Under the pieces are notes generated by a model. That model saw only the letters and a program-made list of their open reading frames with translations. It was not told where the DNA came from and did not search any database. From Pseudomonas nicosulfuronedens (GTDB lineage Bacteria; Pseudomonadota; Gammaproteobacteria; Pseudomonadales; Pseudomonadaceae), in contig NZ_SWDV01000030.1 in the NCBI RefSeq assembly GCF_005877905.1, positions 51,943 to 115,942 of the forward strand: a stretch of DNA of 64,000 nucleotides, read 5' to 3'. Shown here piece after piece: positions 33,264 to 40,798 of this stretch (the first letter of the stretch is position 1; each line of letters opens with the position of its first letter). Both the position numbers and the translations under genes were made by a program.

Positions 33264-35015
33264 TCAGGCCGCCTCGCTCTTCACCCGCAGCTTCTCGTAA
33301 GCCTGCTGCTCGTCCTCATCCAGCGCGATCACATAGGGTTCGATGGGTTTCTTGAAACTGGTCATCTCGCCGTCCTCGCCTTTCTTCAGATGGGCGTGGC
33401 AGAACCAGTCGGCGTCGTTGCGCAGCGGGTAGTCCACGCGGTGGTGGTACAGGCCCCAGCGGCTTTCGGTGCGGAACAGCGAGGCGCGGGCGGCCATCTC
33501 GGCGCAGTCGCGGATCACGCTGACTTCCATGGCGCGCATCAGCTCGTGGGGGTTGTTGGCCTTGAGCTGGTCGAGGTCACGGGCGATCTCGGCGAAGCGC
33601 TGCAGGCCGATCTCCATCTTCTTCGTCACCTTGGGCGGTTGCAGGTAGTCGTTGACCATGCGTCGCAGCTTGTACTCGACCTGCGCCGGCGGCAGGCCGT
33701 GCTCTCGCTTGAGCGGGGCGAAGACGCGTTCGCGTTCGCGTTCGACCTGGGTGGCATCGACCTCGCTGAACTCGCGGCCGGCCACGTATTGCGCAGCATT
33801 GGCGCCGGCGAACCAGCCGTAGGTGAAGGCGCCGAGCATGTAGTTGTGCGGCACGGCGGCCATGTCGCCGGCCGAGTACAGGCCCTTGACGCTGGTTTCG
33901 GCCTTCTCGTTGACCCAGACACCCGAAGCCGAGTGGCCGGAACAGAAACCGATCTCGGAGATGTGCATCTCCACCATCTGCTGGCGGTAGTCGGTGCCAC
34001 GGTTGGCGTGGAACTGGCCGCGGCTGGGGCGTTCGTTGCTGTGGAGGATGTCCTCGATGGTCTGGATGGTTTCCTCGGCCAGGTGGTCGAGCTTGAGGAA
34101 TACCGGGCCGTTGCCGCCTTCGAGTTCCTGGTGGAACTCCCACATCATCTGGCCGCTCCAGTAGTCGCACTCGATGAAGCGCTCGCCCTTGCTGTTGGCG
34201 GTGTAGCCACCCAGCGGGCCGGTGACGTAGGCACAGGCCGGGCCGTTGTAGTCCTTGATCAGCGGGTTGATCTGGAAACACTCCAGGTTGGAAAGCTCCG
34301 CCCCCGCGTGGTAGGCCATGGCATAGCCGTCGCCGGCGTTGGTGGGGTTCTCGTAGGTGCCCATCAGGTAGCCGGACGAGGGCAGCCCCAGGCGACCGGC
34401 AGCGCCGCAGGCGAGGACCACGGCCTTGGCGCGGATCACCTGGAACTGCGCGGTACGGCAGTCGAAGCCGAGCAGGCCGTTGACTGCGCCATCGGCGTCG
34501 GTCAGCAGGCGGGTGACCACCAGGCGGTTGGTGATCTCGATGCGCGCGCGCTTGAGCTGCCGGTACAGCACCTTCTTGATGTCGTGGCCCTCGGGCATGG
34601 GCAGCACATAGGCGCCCATGTGGTGGACCTTCTTCACTGCGTAGTCGCCAACTTCGTCCTTCTCGAACTTCACGCCCCAGCGGTCCAGCTGCTGCAGGGT
34701 CTCGAAGCTGTGGGTGGCGTAGGCGTAAACCGCCGCCTGGTTGACGATACCGTCGTTGGCGACGGTGATTTCCTTGGTGTACTGCTCGGGCGTGGCGTGG
34801 CCGGGAATGATGGCGTTGTTCAGGCCGTCCATGCCCATGCTGATGGCGCCGCTGCGCTTGACGTTGGCCTTGTCCACCAGCAGCACGCGCAACTCGCGGT
34901 TGGCTTCCTTGGCCTTGATCGCGGCCATCGGGCCGGCGGTGCCGCCGCCGATCACCACGATGTCGTAGGCGAGTTCCTTGTCCTCGGGAACCTGGGAGAG
35001 GTCGAACTGGCTCAT
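33264..35015 (-). CDS. AprA-like FAD oxidoreductase (fumarate reductase / adenylylsulfate reductase family)
   Basis: A 583-residue cytoplasmic flavoprotein. The FAD-binding Rossmann motif is IVVIGGGTAGPMAAIKAKE (Gly23-Gly28); further FAD contacts are AKAVVLACGAAGRLGLPSS and GLYSAGDMAAVP. Sequence features such as VLPMPEGHDIKKVLYRQLK, GDMAAVPHNYMLGAFTYG and the C-terminal helical domain (RAMEVSVIRDCAEMAARASL, ESRWGLYHHRVDYPLRND) follow AprA of adenylylsulfate reductase rather than SdhA or FrdA. With the adjacent ferredoxin it looks like an AprAB pair, although this genus does not perform dissimilatory sulfate metabolism, so the substrate is open (a sulfite, sulfonate or related compound is inferred). 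Its ATG overlaps the GntR stop (ATGA). Confidence 0.9.
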   Translation of the reverse strand: MSQFDLSQVPEDKELAYDIVVIGGGTAGPMAAIKAKEANRELRVLLVDKANVKRSGAISMGMDGLNNAIIPGHATPEQYTKEITVANDGIVNQAAVYAYATHSFETLQQLDRWGVKFEKDEVGDYAVKKVHHMGAYVLPMPEGHDIKKVLYRQLKRARIEITNRLVVTRLLTDADGAVNGLLGFDCRTAQFQVIRAKAVVLACGAAGRLGLPSSGYLMGTYENPTNAGDGYAMAYHAGAELSNLECFQINPLIKDYNGPACAYVTGPLGGYTANSKGERFIECDYWSGQMMWEFHQELEGGNGPVFLKLDHLAEETIQTIEDILHSNERPSRGQFHANRGTDYRQQMVEMHISEIGFCSGHSASGVWVNEKAETSVKGLYSAGDMAAVPHNYMLGAFTYGWFAGANAAQYVAGREFSEVDATQVERERERVFAPLKREHGLPPAQVEYKLRRMVNDYLQPPKVTKKMEIGLQRFAEIARDLDQLKANNPHELMRAMEVSVIRDCAEMAARASLFRTESRWGLYHHRVDYPLRNDADWFCHAHLKKGEDGEMTSFKKPIEPYVIALDEDEQQAYEKLRVKSEAA

Positions 35016-35761
35016 GAATGCTGTCCCTTGTGGCGGTCGATGCGCAGGCGGTACTGGAAGGCATCGCCACGGTAGTAGAGGTGTTCGTAGTCCAGGGGGG
35101 CGCCGTCTGCGGTGTGGGTCAGGCGCTCGATGCGCATCACTGGCGAGCCTTCTTCCACTTCCAGCGCGCCGGCCAGTTCGGCGTCGGCGAGGATGGCGTC
35201 GATGGCCAGATCGGCGTGGCCCAGGGGCAGGGCGCAGTCGTTCTCGAGGATCAGGAAGATGTCGCGGCTGACCAGGTCGGCCTTCTCCAGGCGCTTGCCG
35301 ACGTGCTCGGGCAGCCAGGTGATCTCCAGCGACACCAGCTCGCGGTTGACCAGGCGGGCACGCTTGATCTGCACCACGTTCTCGCCCTCGGCAACCTGCA
35401 GGCGGGCGGCGACCTGGGCATTTGCCGGCACGGTCTTGAAGCTGCGCAGGCGGTTGATCACCTCGTAGCCGCGCTGGGTCATGGACTCACCCAGGCCTTG
35501 CAGGGTGCTGACGTTCTGGAACGCCTTGGGCTTGGCGACGAAGGTGCCCTTGCCATGGATCTTGAAGATCAGCCCCTCCTTCTGCAGGTCGCCCAATGCC
35601 TGGCGCACGGTGATCCGGCTGACCTCGAAGGCCTTGCCCAGCTCAGCCTCGGAAGGCATGCGGCTGAGCGGCGGATAGCTGCCGTCGAGGATGCGCGTGC
35701 GCAGGATTTCCTTCAGCTGGCTGTAGAGAGGAACGGGAGAGAGGGGGAGTAGTTCGGCCAT
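35012..35761 (-). CDS. GntR-family regulator, HutC/FarR (UTRA) type
   Basis: A 249-residue repressor-type protein. The N-terminal winged HTH is PLYSQLKEILRTRILDG, MPSEAELGKAFEVSRITVRQ and FKIHGKGTFVAKPK, which is the HutC subgroup pattern. A UTRA effector domain follows (EGENVVQIKRARLVNRELVS, LEVEEGSPVMRIERLTHTAD, DYEHLYYRGDAFQYRLRIDR). It is the first gene of the flavoprotein unit and is coupled to it by an ATGA overlap. A perfect palindrome four bases upstream of its start codon suggests autoregulation. The effector is unknown, perhaps the imported compound or an intermediate. No clear ribosome site precedes ATG 35761. Confidence 0.93.
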   Translation of the reverse strand: MAELLPLSPVPLYSQLKEILRTRILDGSYPPLSRMPSEAELGKAFEVSRITVRQALGDLQKEGLIFKIHGKGTFVAKPKAFQNVSTLQGLGESMTQRGYEVINRLRSFKTVPANAQVAARLQVAEGENVVQIKRARLVNRELVSLEITWLPEHVGKRLEKADLVSRDIFLILENDCALPLGHADLAIDAILADAELAGALEVEEGSPVMRIERLTHTADGAPLDYEHLYYRGDAFQYRLRIDRHKGQHS

Positions 35762-35764
35762 AGT

Positions 35765-35780
35765 TCATAACTTGTTATGA
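35765..35780. promoter_or_regulatory. Palindrome TCATAACTTGTTATGA at the GntR gene start
   Basis: Perfect 7-bp half sites (TCATAAC / GTTATGA) separated by TT, beginning 4 bp upstream of the GntR start codon. It covers the place where the ribosome site should be. The size and A+T-rich dyad are typical of HutC-type GntR operators, so this is the probable autoregulatory operator. Confidence 0.55.
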
Positions 35781-35885
35781 CGAGTTGCCGAAAGGATAAA
35801 AGGAATAATTGATTCAGGACAAGAAACGATTTCGCATAAGCATAGAAAGCGCCGGTTTCATGGAATTTCACAGGCCGGATGTTTT

Positions 35886-35962
35886 GTAGGAGCGAGCTTG
35901 CTCGCGAACAAATTATCCGGGTACTCCGGCATTAGGCGGTTCGCGAGCAAGCTCGCTCCTAC
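35886..35962. repeat. Intergenic inverted repeat, family B
   Basis: GTAGGAGCGAGCTTGCTCGC at 35886 and its reverse complement ending at 35962, with a 30-bp centre. It is the copy between the GntR gene promoter and the dioxygenase gene end. Confidence 0.88.
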
Positions 35963-35997
35963 AGGTTCAATGGCACTCGCGCAGAAACTCCTGCTCC

Positions 35998-36033
35998 GTA
36001 GGGCGCATAACGCACCAGCGTTATGCGCCCTAC
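35998..36033. repeat. Short family C hairpin
   Basis: A perfect 16-bp stem (GTAGGGCGCATAACGC, 35998-36013, pairs with 36018-36033) with a 4-nt ACCA loop, 8 bp after the stop of the TauD-family dioxygenase gene. It is the smallest form of family C here and is likely to work as a terminator. Confidence 0.85.
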
Positions 36034-36040
36034 GCTGGCT

Positions 36041-36928
36041 TCAGAACGGCCGGCTGCCGGACAGGCTGATGCGCTTCAGGCGGCGCTTCTCGCTGGCCGG
36101 GAAGGCGTTGCGCCCGTGCAGCACGGCCTGGTTGTCCCACCAGACGATGTCGCCGACCGACCATTTGTGGCTGTAGATCAGCTCGGGTTTCTGCAGATGC
36201 TCGCGCAGCTTCTCCACCAGCGCCGCGCCCTGCTGCGGATCGGCGCCGGGGATTTCCACCTCGGTGTGCACGGAGAGGAACAGCACGCGCTTGCCGCTCT
36301 CCGGGTGCGTGCGCACCAGCGGGTGCTCGGTGCCCTGGATGGGCTCGATGTCCGGGGTGCGGTAGCGCACGAAGGTGCCGTTGTAGCCGCCGCTCTTCAG
36401 GCGGATGAAGGGGTTGTAGTTGATCAGCCGCAGCGGATCGATCTCGGCGCGGGTCGCCTCATCGAGCGTCTGATAGGCGCGGGCGAGGTTGGTGAACTGG
36501 GTTTCGCCGCCGGTCCTGGGTACCTCCAGCGCGTAGAGGAAGGAGCCGGACGAGGGGAGCGGCGTCCACTGATGGTCGACGTGGGCCGGCAGGGCGAAGT
36601 TGCCCAGCTCGCCATCCTCGGTGTTGGCCACCTTGACGATGTCCGGCGCCTTGCCATCAGCGCCGGAGGACAGCACCGGTACGTCCGCTGGGGGCTGGAA
36701 CACCGCACCGAACAGCGTGGCGAAACGCAGGTATTGCTGATCGTCGAGTTGCTGGTCCTTGAAGATCAGGATGTGGTGCTCACGGTGGGCCTGCTTGATT
36801 GCCAGGATCTGTTCCGGCGTCAGTGGCTCGCGGGCGTCGAGGCCGCGTACTTCGGCGCCCAGTGGGGCGTCGAGGGGGACGATGGCGAAGGGTTCGGCGG
36901 TGGAGTGTTTGAGGGCGGATTGGGTCAT
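36041..36928 (-). CDS. TauD/TfdA-family Fe(II)/2-oxoglutarate dioxygenase
   Basis: A 295-residue cytoplasmic dioxygenase. The iron ligands are His116 and Asp118 (AHVDHQW) and distal His271 (VLHGRNAF); Arg286 (KRISL) is in the position that binds 2-oxoglutarate. The family N-terminal strand LGAEVRGLDAREPLTPEQI is present. Enzymes of this family release sulfite or aldehyde from taurine, sulfonates or alkyl sulfates by hydroxylation. It is only distantly similar to the AtsK protein next to it, so a different substrate is likely. ATG 36928 has GGAG 9 bp upstream; an in-frame ATG at 36943 is possible. It is separated from atsK by an inverted repeat. Confidence 0.9.
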   Translation of the reverse strand: MTQSALKHSTAEPFAIVPLDAPLGAEVRGLDAREPLTPEQILAIKQAHREHHILIFKDQQLDDQQYLRFATLFGAVFQPPADVPVLSSGADGKAPDIVKVANTEDGELGNFALPAHVDHQWTPLPSSGSFLYALEVPRTGGETQFTNLARAYQTLDEATRAEIDPLRLINYNPFIRLKSGGYNGTFVRYRTPDIEPIQGTEHPLVRTHPESGKRVLFLSVHTEVEIPGADPQQGAALVEKLREHLQKPELIYSHKWSVGDIVWWDNQAVLHGRNAFPASEKRRLKRISLSGSRPF

Positions 36929-36957
36929 GCGTTGGTGCTCCATTCAGGCATGGGTGG

Positions 36958-37128
36958 CCCTCTCCCTAACCCTCTGCCTGAAGGGAGAGGGGACTGGATC
37001 GGAGCCAGGTGAAACCGGGGTGCAGGCCGGCAAACGAGGCAACAGGACTGCACGCGAAACTCGCTTCACGCGGAAGCTCCCTCTCCCTTCAGGGGGGGGA
37101 CGCCTAGTTAGAGGGCTGGGGAGAGGGT
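36958..37128. repeat. Long intergenic inverted repeat, family D
   Basis: Left arm CCCTCTCCCTAACCCTCTGC..TGAAGGGAGAGGGGAC (36958-36992) is the inverted counterpart of the right part CTCCCTCTCCCTTCAGGGGG..AGAGGGCTGGGGAGAGGGTG (37077-37128). The whole element fills the gap between the two dioxygenase genes. Confidence 0.78.
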
Positions 37129-37144
37129 GAATGGCAGAGGACCA

Positions 37145-38050
37145 TCAAAGCTTCTTGATCGTCCGGCTGCGCTGCCCGTCGACACCCACCGGCACATCGC
37201 CGTCGAGGGTCACGCGGCGCACGATGCGCGGTTGGGTACCGTAGTCGTCCACGGCGTAGTGCTGGGTGGCGCGGTTGTCCCAGATGGCCACGTCGCCCGG
37301 CTGCCAGCGCCAGCGCACGGTATTTTCCAGGCGGGTGACGTGGCTCTGCAGCACGGCGAACAGGTGCGCCGAATCATGCTGCGAGAGGCCCTTCAGGCGC
37401 TTGACGAAGTGCCCCAGCAGCAGCGTCTTCTCGCCGCTGACCGGATGCACGCGCACCACCGGGTGCTCGGTCTCGTAGACGGTGGAAGTGAAAATCTTGC
37501 GATATTCCTCCAGGCGCGCCGGGTCGACATTCGGTCGCACGCTGGCGTAGTCGTATTCGTTGCTGTGTACCGCCCAGAGGGAATCGGCCAGCGCCTTGAG
37601 CTCCGGCGCCAGGTCGTCGTAGGCAGTGGCAGTGTTGGCCCACACGGTGTCGCCGCCAGACTCCGGGGCCACCACGTTGCGCAGGATCGAGGCCTTGGGA
37701 TAGGCATCGACGAAGGTCACGTCGGTGTGCCAGGAGTTGGCGCGGCGGCCCTGGGCACCGTCCAGTTCCAGCAGATAGTGCGTGCCTTCCTGCACCGGGA
37801 CGGTGGGGTGTGCCACGGGTTTGCCGAGGAGCTTGGCGAACGCCTCCTGGCCCTGGTCATCGAGGTGCGTCTGGTCGCGGAAGAAGATCACCTTGTGCTT
37901 CACCAGTGCGGCCTGGATGGCGTCGGTGGTGGCGGCGTCCAGCTCGCCGGACAGCTTCACGCCGCGAATTTCGGCGCCGATGCGCCCGGCGACCGGGTGG
38001 ATGTCCAGGTTGGCGAGGTCCTGCTTGATAGCTTGTGCTGCGTTGCTCAT
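37145..38050 (-). CDS. atsK: Alkylsulfatase AtsK, Fe(II)/2-oxoglutarate dioxygenase
   Basis: A 301-residue enzyme, the same length as AtsK of P. putida, which it closely resembles over its whole sequence as far as I recall it. AtsK oxidatively cleaves medium-chain alkyl sulfate esters with 2-oxoglutarate and O2, giving aldehyde, sulfate, succinate and CO2. Iron ligands His108 and Asp110 (NSWHTDVTF) and His264 (ATQHYAVDDYG), and Arg275 and Arg279 (QPRIVRRV) are at the numbering known for AtsK. ATG 38050 has GAGGA 7 bp upstream; an upstream TTG is rejected. It is downstream of the TonB-dependent receptor gene, matching the sulfate-ester locus order known in Pseudomonas. Expression is expected under sulfate limitation. 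Confidence 0.93.
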   Translation of the reverse strand: MSNAAQAIKQDLANLDIHPVAGRIGAEIRGVKLSGELDAATTDAIQAALVKHKVIFFRDQTHLDDQGQEAFAKLLGKPVAHPTVPVQEGTHYLLELDGAQGRRANSWHTDVTFVDAYPKASILRNVVAPESGGDTVWANTATAYDDLAPELKALADSLWAVHSNEYDYASVRPNVDPARLEEYRKIFTSTVYETEHPVVRVHPVSGEKTLLLGHFVKRLKGLSQHDSAHLFAVLQSHVTRLENTVRWRWQPGDVAIWDNRATQHYAVDDYGTQPRIVRRVTLDGDVPVGVDGQRSRTIKKL

Positions 38051-38107
38051 CTCATCGTCCTCTTGCTGTGGCAATAGCGCCGCGCCCGTCAGCGCGGCGG
38101 ATGGGGA

Positions 38108-40489
38108 TCAGAAGTCGTATCGAACGGAGGCGCCCAGGGTGCGCGGCTGCCCTACCGAGGCGGTGTAGGAGCCGTTGATGCTGGCAAAGGCGGCCAGGTA
38201 GTAGTCCTTGTCGAAGGCGTTCTTCAGCCAGACCGAGGCGTCCAGCTGGCCGTCATCGAGGTCCTTGCGCAGGCCGACGGAGAAGTTCGCCAGGCCGTAG
38301 CCGTCGATCTTCGAGAGGTCGGAGTTGTCCAGCGTGCCCTCGGCCTCGGAGCGGTAGGAGTAGCTGCCGGTCACGTAGGGGCGGATGCCGTCGTCGAGGT
38401 TCCAGGCGTATTCGCCATTGAGGTTGGCGATCCACTTGGAGGCGCCGACCACCCGATCCCCAGTGAGGTCGCAGGTGGCGGGTGCATTGGCTTGAGTGGA
38501 GACTTCCGCCGGGCACGGGGCGTCCTTGAACGAAAGGTAGGTGACGTCGTTGTAGGAGCCGTTGAAGTTCAGCGTCAGGCCACGGATCGGCAGGGCGGTG
38601 GCTTCGAACTCCAGGCCGCGCGAACGCACGCTGCCGGCGTTGGAGAGTACCGAGACCAGCTGGGTCGAGCCCGGCGGCTGGTACAGGGTGGTCGCCTGGT
38701 AGCCGTGGATGCCGGTCCAGAACAGGTTGGTGTTCAGTTGCAGGCGGTTGTCGAACAGAGTCGTCTTGATCCCCAGTTCGGCGTCATTGGCGCGCTCCGG
38801 GCCGACCAGCAGGGAGTCGGCGCCGGCCGTTGGCGCACTGGCCACGGCGAGGTTCACACCGCCGGACTTCTCGCCGTGGGACAGCGAGGCATAGCCCAGC
38901 AGGTCGTCGGTGAACTGGTAGCTCAGGCTCAGCAGCGCCGAGGGCGCGAAGCTGTAGAGGCTCAGGTCGCCCGAGTCGTAGGCGCCCAGCTGGTTGCGCC
39001 GCACCACCGCGCCGACGCCGGTAACCGGTGCGCCACCCACCGGATCGAAGCGTTCGACCTTGGCGTCCTTTTCCTCGTAGGTGCCACGCAGGCCGGCGGT
39101 GAAGTCCAGCTTGTCGGTGAGGTGCCAGGTACCCTGGGCGAACAGCGCGAAGCTGTCGGTTTCGATCTTGCCGTTGGCCTTGGAGTAGGTGTTGTTCAGG
39201 GCGTTGAGGTTTGCCCCGAGCAGGTAAGGATCGGCGAGCGGGCCGTAGTCGGTGAAGGTCTTGTTGCCCAGGTTCTGGTTGAACGCGTAGGCGCCCAGCA
39301 CGTAGTCGAAGAAGCCACCGGTAGGCGAGGCCAGGCGGATTTCCTGGGAGAACTGGCGGTCGTGGACTTCGACCCCGGTGTTGTTGATTGCCGAGACGTT
39401 GAGCTGCTCGTCGTTGGCCGGGGTGAAGTGCCAGTAGCGGTAAGCGCTGATGGAGGTCAGCTTGTAGCCGCCATTGAGGTTCCAGTTGGCCTCCACCGAA
39501 CTGCCGCCCTGGTGCACGCTGACGTGCTGGCGGCTGTTGATGTTGACCTTGTGCCGGTCCGGATCGCGAATCGGCGAGGCGCCCACCGCGGCGGCGCGCT
39601 GCCAGAAGCGGTCGGCGGCGCCATACACCACCATGCTGCCGTTGCTGGAATCCTCCTCGTTGTAGTCGTTGATCCAGCGCAGGTCGAAGTCTTCGTTGGG
39701 CTTGAACAGCAGTTGCCCGCGAATGCCCTGGCGCTCGCCGCCGTTCAGGTAGTTATCGTCGTGGACGTTCTTGATGTAGCCGTCGTCGCGGGTGCGGTAG
39801 GCCGAAACGCGCCCGGCCAGGGTATCGGTCAGCGCGCCGGAGACGGTGCCCTTGCCCTGGAAGTAGCCGTCCTGGCCGCCGGAGACCTCCACGCTGCGTT
39901 CCGGCGTGAAAGTCGGGGCGCGGGTGCTGATGTTCAGCACGCCGGCCGTGGTGTTCTTGCCGAACAGCGTGCCCTGCGGGCCGCGCAGCAGTTCCAGTTG
40001 CTCGATGTCCAGCAGGTCGAATACCGCCATGCCCGGACGACCGAGATAGACGTTGTCCAGGTAGACCCCGGCGCTGCCTTCGAGGCCGTCGCTGGCCGGG
40101 TTGTTGCCGATGCCGCGAACCGCGATGCTCGACTGCCGCGCGTGGATGAAGGCGACGTTCACGCTGGGCAGGATCTGCTGCAGATCCTGCACCTTGTAGA
40201 CCCGCTGGGTTTCCAGGGTCTCGCCGCCGACCACGGTGATTGGCGTCGGCACCTTCTGCGAGTCTTCCTCGCGGCGGCGGGCAGTCACGGTGACCTTGCC
40301 CAGGGTGGCGTCGGCCTTGGCCTGCGCGGCGCTGACGGGCTTGCTGGTTTCACTGCCGGTGGTGGCGTCCTCGGTTTCCTCAGCGAGCACGGGCAGGGCG
40401 CCGCCCAGGGCCAGTAGCAGGACCACGGCGTAGTCCGGAGCCCGCAGCCGGCGCGGTTTGAAGGGGAAGGGCGAGTGTCTCGAAGTCAT
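38108..40489 (-). CDS. TonB-dependent outer-membrane receptor (SftP-like)
   Basis: A 793-residue receptor. A signal peptide ends near VLAEE (residue 38), then a long region leads to the TonB-box-like GKVTVTARRREED and the plug domain with IAVRGIGNNPASDGLEGSAG, VYLDNVYLGRPGMAVFDLLD and LELLRGPQGTLFGKNTTAGV. The 22-strand barrel ends in SVGQPRTLGASVRYDF with terminal Phe. The position beside atsK and a divergent LysR gene is that of the sulfate-ester receptor of P. putida (sftP), so energy-dependent uptake of organosulfur compounds is inferred. ATG 40489 has AAGGA 6-7 bp upstream; the in-frame ATG at 40525 would extend beyond the signal peptide. Confidence 0.92.
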   Translation of the reverse strand: MTSRHSPFPFKPRRLRAPDYAVVLLLALGGALPVLAEETEDATTGSETSKPVSAAQAKADATLGKVTVTARRREEDSQKVPTPITVVGGETLETQRVYKVQDLQQILPSVNVAFIHARQSSIAVRGIGNNPASDGLEGSAGVYLDNVYLGRPGMAVFDLLDIEQLELLRGPQGTLFGKNTTAGVLNISTRAPTFTPERSVEVSGGQDGYFQGKGTVSGALTDTLAGRVSAYRTRDDGYIKNVHDDNYLNGGERQGIRGQLLFKPNEDFDLRWINDYNEEDSSNGSMVVYGAADRFWQRAAAVGASPIRDPDRHKVNINSRQHVSVHQGGSSVEANWNLNGGYKLTSISAYRYWHFTPANDEQLNVSAINNTGVEVHDRQFSQEIRLASPTGGFFDYVLGAYAFNQNLGNKTFTDYGPLADPYLLGANLNALNNTYSKANGKIETDSFALFAQGTWHLTDKLDFTAGLRGTYEEKDAKVERFDPVGGAPVTGVGAVVRRNQLGAYDSGDLSLYSFAPSALLSLSYQFTDDLLGYASLSHGEKSGGVNLAVASAPTAGADSLLVGPERANDAELGIKTTLFDNRLQLNTNLFWTGIHGYQATTLYQPPGSTQLVSVLSNAGSVRSRGLEFEATALPIRGLTLNFNGSYNDVTYLSFKDAPCPAEVSTQANAPATCDLTGDRVVGASKWIANLNGEYAWNLDDGIRPYVTGSYSYRSEAEGTLDNSDLSKIDGYGLANFSVGLRKDLDDGQLDASVWLKNAFDKDYYLAAFASINGSYTASVGQPRTLGASVRYDF

Positions 40490-40798
40490 GCTGTGTCCTT
40501 GTCTCTGCACGCTGTTCGCGGGCAAAAGGGGGCCGCGCCAGGCAAAAGTGGCGAACGACGTTTTTCGTTGTGGGTGGGTGCGGCTTTGCTGTCAGCGACA
40601 GCGGGACAGGCACATTCGCGAAGAGAGGCGGTGCAAGGCTGGCATCGGGCGACTCCTGGTCTGAGCTATATTCTTAGTTCATAAAAGAATAGATGTTTGT
40701 TTTATTCTTCGTTGACGGAATAAGAGCTTGCATTTAAAACCAGCGCATAACGAGCGGCAAATGCCTTTGCCCACTATTTTCAATGCCGGAAATGCATC
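40490..40798. promoter_or_regulatory. Divergent promoter region with two A+T-rich palindromes
   Basis: In this 309-bp gap between the receptor and LysR genes lie TATTCTT-N9-AAGAATA (40669-40691) and TTATTC-N10-GAATAA (40702-40723). The first matches the T-N11-A dyad rule for LysR regulators and the second is a related half-site pair 11 bp away. Both are more A+T-rich than their surroundings. They are likely sites for the LysR regulator encoded at 40799. Confidence 0.5.

Noticed and set aside
35998..36033. tRNA-like or attachment-site reading of the perfect hairpin
   Set aside because: It is a plain 16-bp stem with a 4-nt loop and belongs to repeat family C; no cloverleaf or integrase gene is nearby.
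38492..40417. A 641-codon open frame antisense to the TonB-dependent receptor
   Set aside because: High G+C codon bias keeps the opposite strand open; no family features, and the receptor is certain.
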